A stretch of DNA of 64,000 nt from Tenebrio molitor (lineage: Eukaryota; Arthropoda; Insecta; Coleoptera; Tenebrionidae): the NCBI RefSeq assembly GCF_963966145.1, contig NC_091046.1:28768001-28832000 (forward strand), read 5' to 3'. Below, one piece after another: positions 1-10,522 of the stretch (its first letter is position 1; the number at the start of each line of letters is the position of its first letter). A program made the position numbers and the translations under genes. Under the pieces are notes generated by a model. The model was not told the DNA's origin. It did no database searches and saw nothing but the letters and a program-made list of their open reading frames with translations.

Positions 1-604
1 TATATGCCGTTCACGATTATTTTAAACACGCAGGAAGCCGCGATATTTTTTGTTAGATTGGCGCCAGGTCCTGTCATAAGACGTTTCGTTTTTACAGCGT
101 GATCAACAATGACTGAGTCTGTTGGCAATAAAACAATTGAAAATACTGGTGATTTTTGTCTAGTAATTGGCACTGACCACGCACTGACCGGATTTTTTAA
201 CTTGAGATGACATTAAAAACATTCTTGGTAATGCAGGTTATGTTTATACTATTACAAAAATTAACCTTCGTTGGTAAATTTTAAATTTGCTAAATTTCAT
301 TGTTACCAACAGACTCAGTCATTCTTGATCACTCCGTATATATTCGCATTGTTGTCAATTCCGTCATTAAGTTAGTTAATAAGAATTTACCCAGAACTGC
401 CCTACAAATATGTATGTTTCATTTCAATTTTACGATTATTGTTCCTAATGCGTTCAATTATTTAAAAAATGTAACAACTTGGGAGCAGTGTTCGGTTGAA
501 TTATAACCTAAAATAGATTTATTAAGACAAATCACAATACTGCCAACTAAAATGTCAGATTTTCATAGATAGTCCGAATTTGAAATAATCGTGAATGGTT
601 TATA
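1..604. repeat. TIR element, left end at or beyond window edge
   Basis: The first 22 bases are the imperfect reverse complement of 583-604, so the stretch looks like a terminal-inverted-repeat element whose outer left limit may lie outside the window. A second inverted pair is nested inside: about 100-130 and 301-333 share a motif around CTGAGTCTGTTGG. Bases 28-80 also resemble 60882-60955, so the family recurs near the other end of the window. No transposase is visible; the small ORF at 300-506 looks incidental. Confidence 0.5.
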
Positions 605-610
605 CCTAAA

Positions 611-1016
611 GCTGACTCAAGTTGCAAAAAACCAATTTGGATTTGCAACAGCAATTTTATAGCATTAGTCGTTTGAAATTACTTTAAAACTGTACTTATA
701 TGGAAAATATTCAACCCAAACTATGATTTTCTGGCCCCTTTCTGCCCTTATCTGGTTCAAAAATATGAAAAAAATGCTGTTGCAAATGACAAGTGGTTTT
801 TTGCAACTTGAGTCAACATTACATATAGTTGACTCAAGTTGCAAAAAACCACTTTGCCTTTGCAACAGCATTTTTATGGCATTAATCCTTTGAAATTAGT
901 TTAAAACTGTACTTATATGGAAAATATTCAATCTAAACTGTGATTTGTGCCCTTTGTGCCTTTATTTGGTTCCAAAATATTGAAAAAATGCTGTTGCAAA
1001 TGACAAGTGTTTTTTT
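611..1016. repeat. Two near-tandem copies of a short TIR MITE
   Basis: Two units of about 200 bp follow each other (611-817 and 828-1016). Each begins with GACTCAAGTTGCAAAAAACC; the first ends with its reverse complement and the second loses the last bases of its right terminus. The middles are alike, both containing ACTGTACTTATATGGAAAAT. A third, partial copy lies in the opposite orientation at about 61030-61190. Non-coding. Confidence 0.65.
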
Positions 1017-1509
1017 GGCGACGTTGTCGGTTGTATTTTCGATGTAGAATGCAGTGTTGGTGGATTTTTGATTTTGAAACAAATTATAACCTTAATTATT
1101 ATCTGTGCATTTACAATAGAAAAAAATTGTATCCTATTACACCACAAAAGTTACTAAAATCACTAGATTTAGTAGTGTATATTGAAAATGGATGGAGTAT
1201 AGGTACTTAAAATTATGGAATTAAATGTTCGAATTGCCATCCCCCAGGTTGTTAACAATAAGCAAGTTTATGAAGAAATTCCCCCTGTTTTGGTTTTATC
1301 TAGTTTTATTCCCGCACCGCGCACCCAATCAAAATTAAAATTTCTATACGTTGTGTTTCTGTTAAATGAGTCATTTTAGAAAACGTTTTGTAAAATAAAT
1401 AACACATACGAATGAAACTGACAGTAACATTTGATTGTTTGATTTACCTACTTGATTTTTTGACTTGTTTTTGTTCGTTATAAAATTTATTTTTTCCAGG
1501 TTTTTTTTT

Positions 1510-1720
1510 TTCAAAAATTTCCTTATGTAAGGTAACAAAATCGCCCTTGTGTTAGTGTTAAAATTGTGAAGCATCATCTTCGATCTTGTCTACATTTGCT
1601 ACTGTTTGTCAGATTTGTTCAACACTTAACTTTCCGTTGAAAATAAACGACTGAAATCAATAAAAAAATCGCCATCAAGATATTCCCAATGTCCGGATGG
1701 CCGCGGACCAGTGAGGTCAT
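1510..1720. repeat. Copy of a dispersed repeat also at 2150-2440 and 21780-22440
   Basis: The segment around AACTTTCCGTTGAAAATAA, followed by GATGTCCGGATGGCCGC, recurs twice in tandem near 21840 and 22020. The associated segment ending in the hairpin CATAACGGCCG / CGGCCGTTATG lies at 2150-2440 here and at 22130-22440 there. No coding capacity is seen. Confidence 0.6.
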
Positions 1721-1744
1721 GGGTATTCTCACATATTATATTCC

Positions 1745-1945
1745 AAGTGCAAAAATTTTTATCGGAAATTTTTTTGCTAATGAACGAAAACATCCATAAA
1801 TGAGGTCAGAAGACCAATTATTAGCAAATAAGAGCACGAGACGAAGTCGATTGCTTTTATTTGATAATAATTGGTCTTCTGACCGAATAATTTATGGATG
1901 TTTGAGTTCATTAGCAAAAAAATTGCCGATATTAAAATTTTGAAC
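1745..1945. repeat. Foldback element, about 200-bp palindrome
   Basis: The two halves are near reverse complements around a centre near 1845. Left-arm motifs TTTTTTTGCTAATGAACG and CCATAAATGAGGTCAGAAG are answered on the right by CTTCTGACCGAATAATTTATGG and TTCATTAGCAAAAAAA. The unpaired centre is only a few bases, so the single strand could form one long hairpin. Confidence 0.7.
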
Positions 1946-2149
1946 GAGGGGTATACGGCTGATTATTTCCTGAATAGAATGAAACCAAACGCATTATTTC
2001 CAATCCTTTTTATTCAAAATAATAAAAAAAAAATCAGGTACCGATATTTTTTATCAGATTTTAGAGAAATTTTATCGGGTTATTTTTTGTTTTCTCGTTT
2101 TGATTGGTCAATATTTGTCACGCGATTGGTTGCTAAACACATGAAGGAA

Positions 2150-2440
2150 ATAATCTGCAAAATTGCGCTTGTGTTGGTATTAAAATTCTGAAGCATCATC
2201 TTCGATCTCGTCTACATCTGCTAGTGGCATACGGATTTCGATTAATTCAAGGTGTGTCCCATAACATTAAATATTAATTATTGTACCAATTGTAAAAAAT
2301 TGCTATAGTTATTTAGTCATTCATAACGGCCGCTCCCGCTCATAATGGACACCCTTAACGGACTCCGGCCGTTATGAGGTTGTCTACATGATGACAAACA
2401 GTCCGGAAAGCCACCTTTATCACTAGATATTACAAAAACA
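2150..2440. repeat. Dispersed repeat with GGCCGTTATG hairpin
   Basis: This matches 22130-22440 closely, including GAAGCATCATCTTCGATCTC and the short palindrome with CATAACGGCCG at about 2323 and CGGCCGTTATG near 2368. Together with 1510-1720 it forms one family. Non-coding. Confidence 0.6.
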
Positions 2441-2609
2441 TCTTTATACACGTATATCATTACCTTGCAATGTTTGCGTAGTGGATTTAAGATAATTTTT
2501 ACGATTTTCAAAGCTTTCAATTCTCTATTATATTATGCAGGATATTAGATATTGGTACTGAGTGTTCTTGTACTTTGTGATAATACGTACGATTCAAGGT
2601 TGTTTTCAT

Positions 2610-2783
2610 TTATAATACCACGAGTAGTCCAAATTATGTCGATTATTTTTCAAACTGGTCACGAATTATCAATTGTGCTTGGGAATGAATCCACAAGTGC
2701 GTCAGCACGAGTGATATTCCCAAGCACAATTGAATGAGTGAAACCAGTTTGAAAAATAATCTACATAATTTGGACTACGAGTT
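2610..2783. repeat. Foldback element, about 170-bp palindrome
   Basis: The left arm (GTAGTCCAAATTATGT, then ATTTTTCAAACTGGT, then CAATTGTGCTTGGGAAT) is answered by its reverse complement from about 2720 to 2783, centred near 2700. The ORFs that start inside it (2552 and 2734) simply read through the arms and are not supported as genes. Confidence 0.7.
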
Positions 2784-3083
2784 GTATTCGGAGGACTATT
2801 CCATGAACCAAATTTGGCAATTTGGCAGTAAATCGGAAGAAGAAATTAACGCAGAAATCGAAGAAAATGTTTACAACAAAAAAAAAAAGACACATGAGTC
2901 CATTTGGAAGCAATTCTCAAGGCTGCATTCATTTGTTAAAAGTTATCCCTGGGATCACTAGTGGTAGGTATTACCGATACAATTTCCACGAGTGGGAATA
3001 TTCGGTCCAATTTTTTGAAACCATGGTAACAAATGTGTAAAATTGTGTTTTTATTGGTCCATTTTAACAAATGACAGGTGAAT

Positions 3084-3398
3084 GGAATAGTCATGGTAAT
3101 TTAATGCATATATTTCGAAATATTGACCTATTAAGTGGCACTTTCAAAAACCGCCAAATTAGCAAATAAGGGCCGGTTTCACCAACGTGAGTTAAATTTA
3201 ACTACAGATTAAAATATACGAAAACATTGTTATAACAATAGGTAACTAAAGTAACTTAACCTACAGTTAACTTTAATTGGCGTTGGTGAAACCGGCCCTT
3301 AGTTCAATAGATTTTTTTTACATTTTTTAGGGGTTTACGGTAATTTCTTCTACACCGTAGTGCACCGTTAGTGCGCCATTTTTGGGCACACTGGATCA
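3084..3398 (-). repeat. Antisense partial copy of the 4017-4478 MITE family, split by another MITE
   Basis: The reverse complement of about 4016-4205 matches this stretch, including GGTTTACGGTAAT and CACCGTAGTGCACCGTTAG read on the + strand as flanking motifs. The match is interrupted only by the 131-bp insertion at 3169-3299. It is therefore an older copy broken by a younger one. Confidence 0.7.
3169..3299. repeat. 131-bp TA-target MITE with AGGGCCGGTTTCACC ends
   Basis: The ends are AGGGCCGGTTTCACCAACG and its reverse complement, flanked on both sides by TA (3167-3168 and 3300-3301). The empty site can be read from the homologous element at 4017-4478, which has no insertion at this place. 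Tc1/mariner-type target choice is inferred from the TA duplication. Confidence 0.8.
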
Positions 3399-3754
3399 GC
3401 CCATACGTTTTTTTTAATAAATTATACCGGCCGAAAGTAAATTTTTCGAAAAATCAGACCTGTAAATTTCATAAATTAACTTTAATAACGCTCGATATTA
3501 CAATGAAAGATGGAAAACTTTTGCAAACACTTGAAATGTGTTTGCAAATTGGGATTCATCTCATCATTCATACATTTCTTCATTACAGTTTATAGATTTG
3601 CATTAATTTTCAATCATGAACATTTTCCAAGGCTGACTTGATAAATATTCAAATAAGGTTATCTAAAATACAGATTAAAGGTTAAAACCTACTGCAAGAT
3701 TCAGAAAAACAAATACAACTATTATTACTTGCTCATAAAACTCTTTACAGTAAA

Positions 3755-4790
3755 ATGAATAGTTACGTCGCATTATTATTACTTGTTACTTTTACATCTA
3801 CTATATTGTGTGCCCCTTCAAATACTGAAAAATTTTCTGCATCAGGTAAGTCTTGGTATGCAGAATAACCATATAAACGTGATGGTAACTGGAATATTTT
3901 AAGAGTAAAACGTTATTCTCAATAGTGTTTTACATAAATTTAAAATAAAATTACTAATATTATTTATGATTTTCGTTTTTTAAAATTAAGGATTTAATTT
4001 TTATAATAAGTACATACAGGATGTCCCAAAAATGGCGTACTAACGGTGCACTACGGTGTAGAAGAGATTACCGTAAACGCCAGAAAAATGTTAAAAAAAT
4101 TCTATTGGACTTATTTTCTGATTTGGCGGCCTTTGAATGTGGCACTTAACAGGTCAATTATTTTGAAATATATGTATGAAATTGTCATGACAGCTACGTC
4201 TAATCGTACATATTATCACAAAGTACAAGATCACTCACTACCAATATCTAATCCTGCATAATAAAGAATTTAGAAGTTTTGGAAATCGAAAAAATTAGTT
4301 TAAATCTTCTACGGTACCATTGCAATGTAATGATGTATGAATTTATCTTTGTTTACGTTTTATTATCGTTAATAACTAATTTTTTTGTCGGAAACATTTT
4401 TTTCATATTTTTTTCATGTAGATTTAAGCATCCTCGATAAGGTAGTAAGTAGTTTGTACGCCATTTTTGGGACACCTGTATACGCAAATAATTCTGCCAA
4501 TCTAAATATTTTGTAAAAATTTCTTTTTGTTCAGAGAGCTATTTAGCAAACTTCAGTTTTATGAAGTATGTGATTATTTATTGGGTATTTATTTTGTTAC
4601 AGATTGTTCAAAACCGATACATATTGGGAGAACCACATGCTTCGCTGCTTTTCCAATTTATACCTGGAAACACGACCAACAAAAATGTGAAAAAGGTTTA
4701 TACGGGGGATGTCATGGCAGTAAAAACATTTTTCAGACTCTTGAAGAATGTCAAGACATTGCAGGAAATATCTGCAAGTCAAGAAAATAA
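3755..4790 (+). CDS. Secreted Kunitz/BPTI-like protein, two exons
   Basis: Exons 3755-3845 and 4603-4790 give 92 residues in frame, with donor GGTAAGT and acceptor TTACAG. The first ~20 residues (MNSYVALLLLVTFTSTILCA) are a clear signal peptide. The mature part carries six cysteines in Kunitz order, with the hallmark stretch YGGCHGSKNIF and spacing 15-7-12 between Cys2-3, 3-4 and 4-5, exactly as in the family. Two spacings are long: 10 residues between Cys1 and Cys2 (usual 8) and 7 between Cys5 and Cys6 (usual 3). Kunitz domains usually inhibit serine proteases in the extracellular space. The P1 position here cannot be assigned with confidence because the first loop is longer, so inhibition is inferred. 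The intron holds a complete MITE. A lone transcribed Kunitz domain with a signal peptide fits a haemolymph, salivary or accessory-gland protein. Confidence 0.82.
4017..4478. repeat. 462-bp TA-target MITE inside the Kunitz intron
   Basis: The termini are CAGGATGTCCCAAAAATGGCG and GCCATTTTTGGGACACCTG, flanked by TA at 4015-4016 and 4479-4480. The same end sequence appears on the 478-bp element at 18901-19378, and an antisense partial copy is at 3084-3398. Non-coding; the ORF at 4046-4261 belongs to the repeat. Confidence 0.82.
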
Positions 4791-4846
4791 GCTTTAAAAT
4801 TTGAATATAAAAAAATGTATATTTTTCTGTGCATTCAATGTAATTA

Positions 4847-4852
4847 AATAAA
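4847..4852 (+). promoter_or_regulatory. Poly(A) signal AATAAA of the Kunitz gene
   Basis: AATAAA lies 57 bp after the stop codon. Cleavage would fall at about the left edge of the MITE that starts at 4869, so the mature 3' end may be partly MITE-derived. Position and hexamer are seen; use is inferred. Confidence 0.5.
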
Positions 4853-4868
4853 TACGAGTATATGTATA

Positions 4869-5545
4869 CAGGACATTTCACGAGTGATAATATCACAGGC
4901 CTGCAAAACAAAACTTTTTAATCGATGTTTTGATTTTGATAACTGATTTTGTATAACATTGGAGCCCTGATTACAAAAATACAATTCATTTTTTTGTATC
5001 ACGTCAGGTTTTTTCACAATTAACAAAAAAAAATTAAGCAATTTATTTAGGAAAATAAGATGTTTATAATAATTCTTGGTTAATAATCTGGCGGAATTGA
5101 AAATGCAAACCGCAATACGTTTCCAAAGTTAACGTGGCTATTTTAAATATTGTATTGTTTTAAAATGAAATTATGAATCCATGATGGCTTTGCTTTCAAT
5201 CATTTTATTTGTCACAACTGATATTTACGAAAAAGTTAAAATACGACGATTAAAATGTAACGATGAGAAAACAGACATGATTCTGATTTATGGCGATTGT
5301 AATAAAAATGCTTCTCCTCTTGTGCGTTTATGCAGACAATAAACATTTTCCTAAGAATTCTTCGTTTTTTCACAATTTCATTTAACCAAGCGAATGACGT
5401 TTATATCAAAATTTACGAAACTGCACAGCTAATTATGTTTTATGTTTTTTAAATCAAAAAACAAATATCCGCGTTAACTTTGGAAATGTATTGTGAGTTG
5501 CATTTTCGATTCTGGGGGGCTCATTATCACTTGTGAAATATCCTG
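4869..5545. repeat. 677-bp TA-target MITE-like element
   Basis: The ends CAGGACATTTCACGAGTGAT and ATCACTTGTGAAATATCCTG are inverted, and TA flanks both (4867-4868, 5546-5547). A subterminal inverted pair (TTTCCAAAGTTAACG at about 5120 and CGTTAACTTTGGAAATG at about 5473) extends the pairing. No coding region was found inside. Confidence 0.75.
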
Positions 5546-5560
5546 TATATGTATACATAC

Positions 5561-6730
5561 TGTTACGATTTAAATTTCCGACCAAATCGTATTTCTAGAA
5601 CCTTCTAGAATGTTCGAGAATATGTGCACGGCCCGCGGTGTTTCCGTATCCGCCAGAGAAAAACCCTCCGAGAGGGGCAGAAGGCATATAAGGGAGGAAG
5701 CAGCGTGACTCGAGGAGGATTTTCACGACCTTTTGTCCGGTGTGTTTGTTCGAGTACAAAAGGGAGTGTAGGGGGTATTAAGTATGTAGCAGGTGCTGGT
5801 GTGAACGTGGTGGAGTCGGAACAGGCTGGAGGAACAGGAATCCTAGAAGTCCAAACCGAATCGCTACAGCGGATTTGCGATCTCCACCACGGAAGCTTCA
5901 ACGAACCGAAGGCTTTGCGGATTAACCCACGCCGGCGTCTGCTGGACCGTTAAGTCCCCGAAGTCCACCCAGAGGACCCGGATTTCACAAGGACTGGAGC
6001 CACGGTGTTTCCATCCTCGCCACCAGGTCGTAACTTCCCGGGAGAGCACTTCACCATAAATCATTTTTTTAACGTCAATCGCGTAAGACGTCTCTTTTGT
6101 TCATCTAGTATCATCAGGACCTTCACGCAGCGGGGGGGGTTGCTGTAGACCCCGTGATTATAAAGAATTTTCAGAAATTTCATTTTTAGTTCGCCATCTT
6201 GGCCACTTTTTATAAACGCTTATATATTGTCTGACGCGGCTGACCTCGTCAGCATTAGCGTATCACTCGCACTCATCCTTTTTTTTTGTACAAATTCTTT
6301 CGCCGGGTCTCTCCAAAAAGGAGTTATTGTTTATTTGTTTAGTTTTTGGACGAGGGAAAACTTCGAGGACCTCTCCGCATATGCGGGCGGCGTAGGCCGG
6401 ACTCGGGAGACTTTCCTCCCCCTTTCCACAAGGATTTTTCAGTTTACCTTTTGAGAAAATTTAGCAGTTTGGTCGGGGCCCAGAGTAAGACTTAATTGCG
6501 GGCGCAACGAGAAGTAATTTAGTTTCTTTATCATTGTTAACTCCTTCAGCGACCAAGAATATTTTAATTTTTTTTGTTTATGGTTCAGGCTTTATCTTTT
6601 GTGTTAAGTAACTCAGAGAACGAAGTTCATTTGTATATTGTACGGGCCTTCAACGGCCGGTTAGGCGGTATCGAATTCTTATTGCTTTACTCCTGTTGTT
6701 CAATTAGAGGAAAATAAACGATTGTACAAG
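5561..6730 (+). repeat. Possible solo LTR or LTR fragment, GC-rich
   Basis: The stretch begins TGTTACGATTTAAATTTCC directly after the preceding MITE, has paired TTCTAGAA motifs, a TATA-like CATATAAGGG at about 5687 and an AATAAA near 6713. These are features expected of a Ty3/gypsy- or BEL-type LTR. I could not find a matching CA-ended right terminus or target duplication, so extent and class are uncertain. The overlapping ORFs at 5605-5953 on both strands have no recognisable domain. Confidence 0.35.
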
Positions 6731-6941
6731 TTTTTCGAGTTTTTCTCCCGATTTCCGGGCAGGTCCAAAGCCTTTTTGTTTGCACCTCATAAAGAGAGAT
6801 AAATGAAACAGGAGGAGACGAGTAAATTCAGGGAAGTCAAAAAGTCGTGACGGTTTTAATGTGTTTCATCGTGTTCGTCGGTTTTTAAACAAGCTTCCTA
6901 TTTGTGGTTGTCGGAGATATCACGGGCTCAGGAACTCCGGA

Positions 6942-7870
6942 GTTTTTTTTTTTTTTGACGGGTTAGGGCTCGGGTGATGGCGCCGGACGCAGTTGTACCG
7001 AAGATCCAAAGGGTTGGTCCAAGAACTGAGCCTTGTGGACATCCTTTTGCGCATTCCTTTCTTAGTTCGAGGCTACTCTGCTTGTAAATTACTTTTCTGT
7101 TTGTAACATGACTTTTAATCAGTGCTATGAGGTAGTCGGGGATATTTGCCTGCCTTCAGGGTTAGCATGTTTAAAACAGTGTTTTAAACATGTTGTATAA
7201 AAAACACACGTTTGTTTAAAACTGTTTAAAACACGTTTTAAACATGTTTTTTAATCCATGTGTTTTAAAACAAAAAAAAAACAAGAATTCAACTTTTTTT
7301 AATCACGTTCATTTATTCAGATTCACATTTCCAATACAAATTGGGCTTTTTTTTGGTATGAGTGGTCCAGTTTAAAACACTCGTTTCACTCGCGTTTTAA
7401 AGGTCCACGAGTACCAAAAAAAAAAAACCAATTTACACACGAACTCGTTAAATACACTACTATTATACCACTAGAGGATAACACGAGAAAATAATAAGAT
7501 ATCTAAATTTCGGTAATTTCGCAGTTTGCATTGCAATATTGCAATACAACTGCGCAGTGGTTTAATGCTGTTTTATTCGTGTTTAAAATTGGTTTAAAAC
7601 ATGTTTCTTTTAACCAAGTTTAAAACATGTTTTAAACAAAAAAAAAACTGTTTAAAATAAAAAAAACTGTATGTGCCAACCCTGCCTGCCTTAATGCCAT
7701 AATCATTGCAGGCCACCAGACATTGTCAAAGGCTCCACTTATGTATATCAATGAATAGGGTTTCGGTATGGCGATAGATTAGATCGCTGACTAGGTTTTT
7801 ATATTTTTTTATGGCATCGATCGTAGATTTTCCTTGCACGAAACCGCATTGGTTGGGGGAATGAAGCTGT
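6942..7870 (-). pseudogene. Non-LTR retrotransposon reverse-transcriptase fragment, split by a hAT-like element
   Basis: Read on the minus strand, 7870-7693 gives NQCGFVQGKSTIDAI followed, after a frameshift, by ISGAFDNVWWPAM. Then 7148-7005 gives KGCPQGSVLGPTLW. These match RT motifs of Jockey/R1/I-type elements in order (fingers, the A motif with FD, and the QGSVLGP motif). The intervening 7157-7684 is a later insertion. The catalytic YxDD part is missing. A run of about 14 T at 6942-6957 would be a poly(A) tail in this orientation. It joins directly to the broken gypsy integrase at about 7870. Confidence 0.75.
7157..7684. mobile_element. 528-bp hAT-like non-autonomous element with perfect 8-bp TSD
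   Basis: The ends are CAGGGTTAGCA and TGCCAACCCTG, an imperfect inverted repeat. The 8-bp duplication CCTGCCTT lies at 7149-7156 and 7685-7692. The host is the non-LTR RT fragment, whose reading resumes across the insertion. The inside is full of GTTTAAAAC-like repeats and also holds one copy of a dispersed repeat (about 7330-7460). The 8-bp duplication and CAGGG end point to the hAT superfamily. No transposase is present. Confidence 0.85.
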
Positions 7871-8500
7871 GGCTGCTTGCCCATTGGCTCGAGGTGTTGC
7901 CGTGGCATTGAGGTTAACTTTAATATTGAGCGTTTGGCAATAGCTGATAAAACATTTACTGGTAAAGTAGCTTCCTCTATCACAAACAATTCGTTGTGCT
8001 ACTCCAAACATACTAAAACTCTCGTCTAGGTACGTCAACACTGGCCCTACTGACGTATTTCGTACTGCTTTAAGGAAAACAAACTTCGTAAACCCGTCTA
8101 TAGCCAGAATCAAATGCGTGTTTTTTCTGGCGCTCGTGACAATGGTCCTAAGTGATCAATATGTATCGTATGCATGGGTATATCAAATTTTGGAATAGGG
8201 TGAAGAAAACCTGGCTGCTTCCCCGTGGGCTCCTTGTTATACCTACATGCTAAACAGCAGGAGACATATCGTTTAACGTATTTTTTTCATTTTTGGAACC
8301 AATATTTTCCTTTGATTAGTTCCAGCGTTTTCTCGGCACCAAAATGTCCGACGTTATCGTCATGAAAAAAAAAATTTGACTACGTGCAGTCTTGGGCACA
8401 ACCCATCTTTCACCCGTTGGTGTCACTTTTAAAAATTCGATTCTGCTTTAGCACATACTCTGAATGTATGCACTTGTTCTCCTTATCTTCTGGTTGTCGG
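7870..8500 (-). pseudogene. gypsy integrase, interrupted and truncated
   Basis: The minus strand shows the HHCC zinc finger (HDDNVGHFGAEKTLEL, then CCLACRYNKEPTGKQ), then the core beginning IHIDHLGP and LIDGFTKFVFLKAV, and CDRGSYFTS with the second catalytic aspartate near 8003. Stops and frame changes occur near 8370, 8290 and 8115. The chain ends after TPRANGQ, so the third catalytic residue and the C-terminal domain are absent. Confidence 0.8.
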
Positions 8501-8529
8501 GATAAGACAGCATGTATGTGTTTGCACAA

Positions 8530-9765
8530 TTCGTCCGTTAGTTGAGCAGCCAACCCCAGTCGTCTTCGTTGATGTTCATGTGCTGCACGTAAAATTCATT
8601 TTCGTGATCGTTTATTTCCTCTTGTAAACTATTCCTACTCAAAGCATCCACGTGAGCCATCTTCTGACCGGCTCTGTACTCAACAGTAAAGTCGTATTCT
8701 TGTGTCAGCAGCCACCATCGTCCCACTCTCGGAATGAGATCTCTTTTGGTCATCGTGGTTCGTATAGCGTTACAGTCAGTCACCACCGTAAAGTGGATTC
8801 CTAACAAGTAGATACCGAATCGTCTCATAGAGTCGACCACAGCAAGGGTCTCCAACTCATACGAATGGTACTTTTCCTCCATCTTGCTCGTCTGCCTACA
8901 TGTTTAGATGCATCAGTGTGCAGCTCCGTATGAGCATCTCGATTGTACAAAGCTAACACCGGGCGTTCCACTAATCGTTGTTTCAGGAATCGAAAAGCTT
9001 CTTCTTGTTCTTTTCCCCAAATAAATGGCATGTTGGCCTTCGTGAGTTTCGTAAGTGGTTTGGCCTTAGTTCGCTAGTATTGGAAGCAAAACAGTCTCGA
9101 AATTCGTTTAGTAATTGCAAAACCTGGAACCGTTCGCGTTCTGTCAGATTTGGTCCCAGTTGATTCGTAACATCGTCCACGAGAAACTGTTGCAAGTTAC
9201 ATGGAGTAATAGAAAAATTGCTCACCTCGTTTGTAGAGCTCTTCAACTTACATGGAAGTCCTCGAACCAACAATTGCCCTCGTCTGAATACCAAGTTGCT
9301 ATCTGCTGCATTGCGGACCGAGATCACTCCTCCTGTGGACGTAATGCAGCCTGGAATGCTGTACTCGTGGTTCGGCTGTTGCCTCGTAGTGGCTTCCACG
9401 TAGGTCTCCGGGCTGTAGACCTCGATGAACCCAATCGTATGTGAGGGAATTACTACGTTCTCCTTTGACCTCAAGGCAACTTTTCGCGAGGGTAGGTCGT
9501 CTAACCCTGGTAAGGCAGCCAAATGTTTGTCGAAGAGTCTGATTTGATTATCGCGCAACACCATGGTTACACCGGCACGATTTAAAATTGTTTGCCCGAT
9601 AATGACCGGCACACTTTGCACGCGATCTTCGACAATACTTGCTGTCACTTTGGCCGTGATGAGGTCCACCGTTAATGTCACTTCTGCTTCCCCCAACGCG
9701 GGTGTAACTCCTCCTGCATAACCTCTGATCAGCTGGCTGTGCTGATGGTCTTTGCTCAAGCTGTA
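8530..9765 (-). pseudogene. gypsy pol: protease end, RT start, RNase H (RT core deleted)
   Basis: From 9765 to about 9075 the frame reads the rest of protease and the leading part of RT, ending FASNTSEL. There the frame changes and the text becomes KPLTKLTKANMPFIWG, which belongs to the RT/RNase H connection. The palm with its catalytic aspartates is gone, an internal deletion of several hundred bp in the usual element. RNase H follows, broken by a further frameshift near 8880, with TELHTDAS, HSYELETLAVV and AHVDALSRN recognisable. Confidence 0.8.
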
Positions 9766-10522
9766 GTTCTATAGCGGTTGCCTTACGAAGCGTTACAATA
9801 CTACAACCTGTGTCAATATACCCTTTCAGGGGTTTGCCATTTATTGCACACTCAACAAGATAACAATCCTGAGTGTCGCTGGGACACAGCAGCCTTACGC
9901 TAGGCCCTGACGTCTTGGGTCGTCTACATTTGCCAGCTTCGTGACCTAGTAATTTGCAGTTGCCACACTCGACTCGTGGTTTGGGACAATTACCCGCAAC
10001 GTGTCCGGTTTCGTGGCAATTATAACACCGGAGTATTTTTTTCTGTGTTGAATCGCTATCATTCCGTTTATTCGTACTCGTGCTCATTTTGGTTCCCAAC
10101 CTCCTACGATCAAAACCTTTGCCTCGCCTATCGGCAACTTTCGTTTCGTTATCTGCGACTTCCGCGACTAATGTGCAGGCCTGTAATAAATTAATTTTCC
10201 CAAGATAATATTGCGTCATGCTTTCGTGGAATTGTTTTTCCCTATTGACAAGCTGTCGTAACGTAGTAGCAAAATCATGATGATCGGGAAACGTTTTGAC
10301 TAATAACGCTTTCCACTCGTCCCACGTGTGGGTATATGTCGTCAAATTATCGTACCATGTACGTGCTAGTCCTGTCAACCGATTCTGCATTAATTGTATT
10401 GTGGTATTCTCATCCCACTTGTTGACTCTAGCCAATTGATCAATCTTATCTACCCATTTTACCGAAGATTGGTTAGGTTTACCGGGCAAAAATTCCGGAA
10501 TGCAATCGCTTTTCACCGCCAT
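9766..10522 (-). pseudogene. gypsy gag and start of protease
   Basis: One open frame of about 250 residues starts with an ATG at 10522. It has a capsid-like segment containing a tryptophan-rich LARTWYDNL, two CCHC knuckles (CYNCHETGHVAGNC and CGNCKLLGHEAGKC) near 10030 and 9970, and the aspartic-protease motif YIDTGCSIVTL near 9815. The frame then shifts at about 9765; the protease continues in another frame with VPVIIGQTIL. The Gag role (RNA packaging) is known for the family; the shift makes a complete Gag-PR product unlikely here. Confidence 0.8.

Noticed and set aside
5605..5953. ORFs of 98 and 109 codons on opposite strands
   Set aside because: They overlap each other in a GC-rich LTR-like region and show no domain.
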